From: an uncultured Rikenella sp.
Lineage (GTDB): Bacteria; Bacteroidota; Bacteroidia; Bacteroidales; Rikenellaceae
DNA length: 16,859 bases
NCBI RefSeq assembly: GCF_910579375.1
Contig: NZ_CAJTUJ010000032.1
Span: forward strand, 1-16,859
Reading direction: 5' to 3'
A program made the translations under genes and the position numbers. Position 1 is the first letter of the stretch. Every line of letters begins with the position of its first letter. The notes under the pieces are model-generated. The model was not told where the DNA came from. It made no database searches and saw only the letters and a program-made list of their open reading frames with translations. Shown one piece after another: positions 13,746 through 16,859 of this stretch.

Positions 13746-13753
13746 CAAAATTA
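13746..13753 (-). promoter_or_regulatory. Candidate -7 box of the hflX operon promoter
   Basis: On the minus strand the sequence reads TAATTTTG, an exact match to the Bacteroidota -7 consensus TAnnTTTG, about 85 nt upstream of the hflX ATG. I see no good TTTG -33 box at the expected 19-21 nt further up, so this is a weak call. A second, poorer box (TTATTTTG) lies about 30 nt closer to the gene. Confidence 0.35.
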
Positions 13754-13768
13754 CGCTTTTTCGTTCAG

Positions 13769-14698
13769 CTACCGTGCCTTTCTGCGTCCCTTTTCGGGCA
13801 GAATTTGCGCCGTTCCGGTCACCCGGCCGTCGACCATGGCCCGCCAGTTGAGTCGCAACCGATCCGCCATCCCCCGCCGATAATTGACCTTCCCCGTCCA
13901 GGAGTCGATCAGGAGGTCGAGATAGATCTCCTCGCTGACCGGCGTCGCCTCTCCGACCTTCAGCCGTACGTACCACATCCCGTCATGCTTTTCGCAACAG
14001 ATCACCTCGTAGTCCGGACTCTCGAACCGCCTCGGATCCCACAGCCGCACCAGTTTGGGCGATACATTGACCTCCGATTTCGGCCCATAGAGTTCCGAAT
14101 TGAGTTTCACCTGAAAGTTCATCGCCGGCACCAGCGTATCAAGCCGCATCACCATTTCCAAAGCCTCCTGACGCTCCTTTTCGTTCCGGAAATCGTCTCT
14201 GTCCGACGCCTCGTAAGGCTCGACTTTTCCCTGATACAGGGCGATATCTCCCTCTGTGGGAGTCGCCAGCTTCAACACCGCCTTTCCGTCTCTGGAATCG
14301 ATAGCGAAGCCGAGGTTGAAAAATCCGTTGACCGAATCGACACAACTCAAATCGAGCAGCCACACCCCGTCCTGATCCTTCTCCGAGCTGTTCACCGAAA
14401 AGTGCTCCTTATCGACCCACAGCGGCCCTCCCATATCGGTCATGAGCCAGAGCGGAAAGCCCGGTGTTTTATAAAAATAGCCCTGCACCTCTCCCGCATG
14501 CCCTTCCTCCTCCTGCAACACGTCCGGCACGAAGCGGAAACGGGTCTCTTCGCCGACCCACCGGTCGATCTCCTGCGCCCTTGCCGCCGGCACCGCCGCA
14601 ACGACCAGTCCCAGCAAAAAAGCCGCTCCGACCGTCATCCGCCGAATTGTCCGAAAAATCGATTTTGTCCGATCCATATCTTTCGAAAATTTTAACAT
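13769..14698 (-). CDS. Exported protein with two DUF4251-like domains (309 aa)
   Basis: The N-terminus has a signal peptide-like hydrophobic stretch (about 21-40, ending VPAARAQ). The mature protein contains two copies of the domain found once in the neighbouring 166-aa protein: copy 1 about residues 52-160 and copy 2 about 176-295. In the 166-aa protein the key motifs are VPAKNFQF, YEWLSCEKKKDVWLVKIK and LSFDFAVNSKSGVATL. Copy 2 has VPAMNFQV, YEVICCEKHDGMWYVRLK and IYLDLLIDSWTGKVN. Copy 1 is more diverged, with RFRFVPDVLQ, DGVWLLDL and LGFAIDSRDGKAVLKL. DUF4251 itself is a small exported family of unknown function common in Bacteroidetes, and the assignment is by resemblance. Two ATGs are possible (14698 and 14677); I give the longer. 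A candidate promoter sits 60 nt upstream, next to the terminator of the preceding gene. Confidence 0.75.
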   Translation of the reverse strand: MLKFSKDMDRTKSIFRTIRRMTVGAAFLLGLVVAAVPAARAQEIDRWVGEETRFRFVPDVLQEEEGHAGEVQGYFYKTPGFPLWLMTDMGGPLWVDKEHFSVNSSEKDQDGVWLLDLSCVDSVNGFFNLGFAIDSRDGKAVLKLATPTEGDIALYQGKVEPYEASDRDDFRNEKERQEALEMVMRLDTLVPAMNFQVKLNSELYGPKSEVNVSPKLVRLWDPRRFESPDYEVICCEKHDGMWYVRLKVGEATPVSEEIYLDLLIDSWTGKVNYRRGMADRLRLNWRAMVDGRVTGTAQILPEKGRRKAR

Positions 14699-14757
14699 GA
14701 ATAAACTTTTCCCTTTTATTTGTCACACCCCATCGGGTTTTCGCCCGGCCACCGCTT

Positions 14758-14789
14758 TAAAGGTAGTCGTTTTTCGCTTCTCTTCCAAC
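14758..14789 (-). promoter_or_regulatory. Candidate promoter for the 309-aa exported protein gene
   Basis: On the minus strand a -33-like GTTG (14786-14789) is followed after 20 nt by TACCTTTA (14758-14765), which fits the Bacteroidota consensus TTTG-19/21 nt-TAnnTTTG with one mismatch in each box. It sits just beyond the intrinsic terminator of the upstream gene and about 60 nt before the ATG at 14698. Confidence 0.45.
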
Positions 14790-14799
14790 GTTTTCGATG

Positions 14800-14843
14800 A
14801 AAAAAGGCGGCTCGGGGAGATTTTTCCATGCTCCCCGGCCGCC
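14800..14843 (-). terminator. Intrinsic terminator of the 166-aa exported protein gene
   Basis: On the minus strand, GGCGGC-CGGGGAG is followed by an 11-nt loop, CTCCCCG, one unpaired base, GCCGCC and then six Ts. The 13-bp GC-rich stem and U-tract are a textbook Rho-independent terminator, 25 nt after the stop codon at 14868. It separates that gene from the next one. Confidence 0.88.
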
Positions 14844-14867
14844 CGGCTTTCCGATCGATCCGACCGA

Positions 14868-15368
14868 TTAGTATTCGCGAATATTCCCTTTGTAGGTAAT
14901 CGAGTTCGCCGCCCCCGGATTGTTCTGATCCAACGATTTGTTGGAACGCACCTTCAGCGTAGCGACCCCGCTCTTGGAGTTGACCGCGAAATCGAAGCTC
15001 AGATTGGCTCCGTTATCTGCCACCGCTTTGATTTTCACCAGCCAAACGTCTTTTTTCTTTTCGCACGAGAGCCATTCATACCGGTTGGTATTCACCCCGG
15101 GGCAGTTCACCATATAGACTTCCAGCGAATTCGGCCGAACTTTGGTGTATTCGTAGCGCGTGATCGTCGTCGTCCCGGTATTGGGCTGGATGTATTCGTA
15201 CGGTACGAACTGGAAGTTCTTGGCCGGCACCACGCGGTTGATGAGTTCCGCGGTGAGCATCTCCTGACGTGCTTTTTCAGCGGCTTTTTCTTCCTTGGAT
15301 TTCTTCTGTGCCTGTGCCGAGAAGCTGACCGTCATGAGGGCGGCCATCAGCAAAATCACTTTTTTCAT
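14868..15368 (-). CDS. Small exported DUF4251-like protein (166 aa)
   Basis: Residues 1-20 (MKKVILLMAALMTVSFSAQA) form a clear signal peptide with an AQA cleavage site. A short basic and acidic helix (KKSKEEKAAEKARQEMLTAE) leads into a single beta-rich domain of about 125 residues with the motifs VPAKNFQFVPYEYIQ, SCEKKKDVWLVKIK and FAVNSKSGVATLKV, ending NSITYKGNIREY. Size, signal and the final GVATLKV...ITYKG pattern resemble DUF4251, a family of unknown function in Bacteroidetes, which I judge by memory only. It begins 89 nt after ruvB and is followed by its own strong terminator. The downstream 309-aa gene carries two diverged copies of this domain, so the pair probably arose by duplication. 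Probably periplasmic; no ligand or enzyme motif is visible. Confidence 0.85.
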   Translation of the reverse strand: MKKVILLMAALMTVSFSAQAQKKSKEEKAAEKARQEMLTAELINRVVPAKNFQFVPYEYIQPNTGTTTITRYEYTKVRPNSLEVYMVNCPGVNTNRYEWLSCEKKKDVWLVKIKAVADNGANLSFDFAVNSKSGVATLKVRSNKSLDQNNPGAANSITYKGNIREY

Positions 15369-15457
15369 GGTCGTTAGTGTTTTTATAATTGGTTAGTTTT
15401 TTCAGTTTCCTGCTCTTTCCTTGGACGCACCGACTCCGATTCGGTTTAACGAAAGGA

Positions 15458-16471
15458 TCAGAATTGCAACTCCCCCTGCCCCGCAATCGCCTCCATCGGA
15501 ATCCCGAGGTGTTCGTAGGCCCTTGCCGTCGCCTCTCGTCCCCTGGGTGTCCGTTTCAGGAATCCTTCCTTGATGAGGAACGGTTCGTAGACCTCTTCGA
15601 TCGTCCCCGCATCTTCGCTCACGGCTGTGGCGATCGTCCCCAAGCCCACCGGCCCGCCGCCGAACTTGTGGATGATGGTCGACAGAATCCGGTTGTCCAT
15701 CTGATCCAGCCCCCGGGTATCGATATCGAGCGCATCAAGCGCATGGCGGGTAATCTCCGGTTCGATTCTCCCCCCGCCGCGCACCATGGCGAAGTCTCTC
15801 ACCCGCCTGAGCAAGGCATTGGCGATCCGGGGCGTCCCGCGCGACCGTCTGGCGATCTCTTCCGCCGCCCCGGCATCGATCGGTATCCCCAATACTTGTG
15901 CCGAACGGGTCACGATTCCTTGCAAAGTAGCCACATCGTAGTACTGCAAATGGCAATTGATCCCGAACCTGGCCCTGAGGGGACTGGTCAGCAAGCCCGA
16001 CCGCGTCGTGGCTCCGATCAAGGTAAAAGGGTTCAATTTGATCTGCACGCTCCGCGCACTGGGCCCTTTGTCGAGCATAATGTCGATCTTGTAGTCCTCC
16101 ATCGCGGAATAAAGATACTCTTCGACGATCGGACTCAGGCGATGAATCTCGTCGATAAAGAGCACGTCTCCCTCGCCGAGATTCGTAAGCAGCCCGGCCA
16201 GATCTCCCGGTTTGTCGAGCACCGGCCCCGAAGTGACTTTCATGGTCACTCCCAACTCATTGGTAATGATATTGGCGAGGGTGGTCTTCCCCAGCCCCGG
16301 CGGCCCGTGCAGCAGGACGTGATCCAACGCTTCGTCCCGCATAATAGCGGCTTTAATAAAGATCGACAGGTTTTCGACGATCTTTTCCTGTCCGCAAAAA
16401 GCTTCGAGCTCCTGCGGCCGGATCTGTTCGTCGAACTCTTTGTCGGTCTCTATGTTTCGTATCTCGCTCAC
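15458..16471 (-). CDS. ruvB: Holliday-junction branch-migration ATPase RuvB
   Basis: RuvB forms hexameric AAA+ rings that pump DNA through RuvA-bound Holliday junctions during recombination and replication-fork repair; RuvC then resolves them. The 337-aa sequence has Walker A HGPPGLGKTT (55-64), Walker B DVLFIDEIHRL (102-112), sensor GATTRSG (153-159), the Arg-finger region PLRARFG (164-170) and the C-terminal winged helix (GGPVGLGTIATAVSED, RTPRGREAT). The start is GTG at 16471: an in-frame TAA lies only 21 nt upstream and there is no ATG between, while the next ATG would remove 43 residues. ruvA and ruvC are not adjacent in this window. In other Bacteroidales ruvB is found beside the flippase-dut cluster; here hflX, luxE-like and two exported-protein genes lie between. 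Confidence 0.98.
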   Translation of the reverse strand: MSEIRNIETDKEFDEQIRPQELEAFCGQEKIVENLSIFIKAAIMRDEALDHVLLHGPPGLGKTTLANIITNELGVTMKVTSGPVLDKPGDLAGLLTNLGEGDVLFIDEIHRLSPIVEEYLYSAMEDYKIDIMLDKGPSARSVQIKLNPFTLIGATTRSGLLTSPLRARFGINCHLQYYDVATLQGIVTRSAQVLGIPIDAGAAEEIARRSRGTPRIANALLRRVRDFAMVRGGGRIEPEITRHALDALDIDTRGLDQMDNRILSTIIHKFGGGPVGLGTIATAVSEDAGTIEEVYEPFLIKEGFLKRTPRGREATARAYEHLGIPMEAIAGQGELQF

Positions 16472-16751
16472 AGCCTTATGGCTACCGATTTATTTCCGAA
16501 AGGTACGCATTTTTTTGTTCCGATGAAAAAGCTGTGCTTTTTTGAAACGGAGCAATGAAGGAACCGCTACCGCTGGGCCCTCGAAGACTGGCAGGAACTA
16601 CCCCAAACAACAGGCAGCCTCTACCCTATTTTATTTGACTTTGCAGCCGGAGCCAACGGAGGCGCAACGAGATGCAACCAAGCCTGAGAAAATGCAAGTA
16701 CTTTAGCGGGTCGAAGCCTGCGGGGCCTAAAACGAGCGTTGCGAGTTGCGG

Positions 16752-16768
16752 GCCTCCCGGTGGGAGGC
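16752..16768. repeat. Perfect GC-rich hairpin
   Basis: GCCTCCC (16752-16758) and GGGAGGC (16762-16768) pair around GGT; an outer CGGGCC/GGCCCG pair (about 16749 and 16773) could extend it. No T-tract follows. Confidence 0.6.
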
Positions 16769-16779
16769 GTCCGGCCCGC

Positions 16780-16796
16780 GCGACCTTTCAGGTCGC
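16780..16796. repeat. Perfect hairpin GCGACCT/AGGTCGC
   Basis: A 7-bp stem with a TTC triloop, 11 nt after the previous hairpin. Function unknown; it belongs to the same cluster of intergenic inverted repeats. Confidence 0.6.
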
Positions 16797-16859
16797 AAGC
16801 ATTCAGCCTAACTCACTGCCCAATTCACAACCTAAATCTGTTGTGTTCGGCCTGTCGCC

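Larger units (their letters stand above)
16472..16859. other. Non-coding region upstream of ruvB with GC hairpins
   Basis: No gene with a credible start is present. On the minus strand next to ruvB (16472-16500) there is a short leader; TACCTTTC at about 16496-16503 resembles a -7 box but lacks an obvious -33 partner. Positions 16559-16684 are open on the plus strand and translate to a protein-like run including RYRWALEDWQELPQTTGSLY, but without a start codon, so this may be a gene remnant or chance. From 16752 to 16796 there are two consecutive hairpins. GGTAGAGGCTGCC on the minus strand here resembles GGTAGAGGCTGGC near position 30 at the other end of the window. The window stops inside this region. 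Confidence 0.5.

Noticed and set aside
12370..13851. 493-codon open frame on the plus strand
   Set aside because: It is a mirror of hflX and the luxE-like gene, with no recognisable domain and Arg/Pro/His-rich composition.
15389..16558. 389-codon open frame on the plus strand
   Set aside because: It is antisense to ruvB, whose AAA+ motifs are unambiguous; the plus-strand product has no domain.
1..16859. CRISPR array, tRNA or rRNA genes, insertion sequence
   Set aside because: No regularly spaced direct repeats, no cloverleaf or rRNA-like conserved blocks, and no transposase or terminal inverted repeats with target duplications were seen.

Overview
The window looks like a piece of a Bacteroidota chromosome, most probably order Bacteroidales and possibly Alistipes/Rikenellaceae. 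The reasons are the gene content and neighbourhoods (ybeY beside mnmG; flippase-dut-TPR-EnvC as one cluster; ruvB nearby; small DUF4251-like exported proteins; a fused glycine/ornithine-lipid-type acyltransferase), weak Shine-Dalgarno signals, promoter-like TAnnTTTG boxes and a GC-rich composition. The genus is an inference. All 14 protein genes I can support lie on the minus strand, so transcription runs from high to low coordinates.

In transcription order: (1) 16859-16472 is non-coding with hairpins. (2) ruvB (GTG start) is followed by a small exported DUF4251-like protein with a strong intrinsic terminator, then a 309-aa exported protein that appears to carry two copies of the same domain. 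(3) A very tightly packed run follows: hflX, a LuxE-like acyl-protein synthetase, a Wzx/MATE-type flippase, dut, a TPR protein, an EnvC-like murein hydrolase activator and ybeY. Its junctions overlap or are 7-24 nt apart. (4) A 342-bp hairpin-rich intergenic region precedes mnmG, a bifunctional (PlsC-like plus OlsB/GNAT-like) lipid acyltransferase, an orphan DUF4435 (TOPRIM-type) protein and a small lipoprotein. (5) Positions 362-1 are again non-coding and hairpin-rich, and share a 40-bp element, in inverted orientation, with the region upstream of mnmG.

The most interesting signal is not a gene. Four copies of the ParB-binding centromere site parS (TGTTCCACGTGAAACA and close variants) lie at 2010, 3938, 6333 and 11801. 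One is an exact consensus site 2 nt upstream of the DUF4435 start codon, one is a perfect 18-bp palindrome between mnmG and the acyltransferase, and two are embedded in the ybeY and luxE-like coding sequences. This suggests that the window is part of the chromosome's partition centromere and lies near oriC, although no DnaA-box cluster, parA or parB is visible here.

Functionally the genes mix information processing (RuvB, HflX, Dut, YbeY, MnmG) with cell-envelope construction (flippase, EnvC, LuxE-like ligase, lipid acyltransferase, lipoprotein). No mobile element, phage, CRISPR array, tRNA or rRNA was seen.
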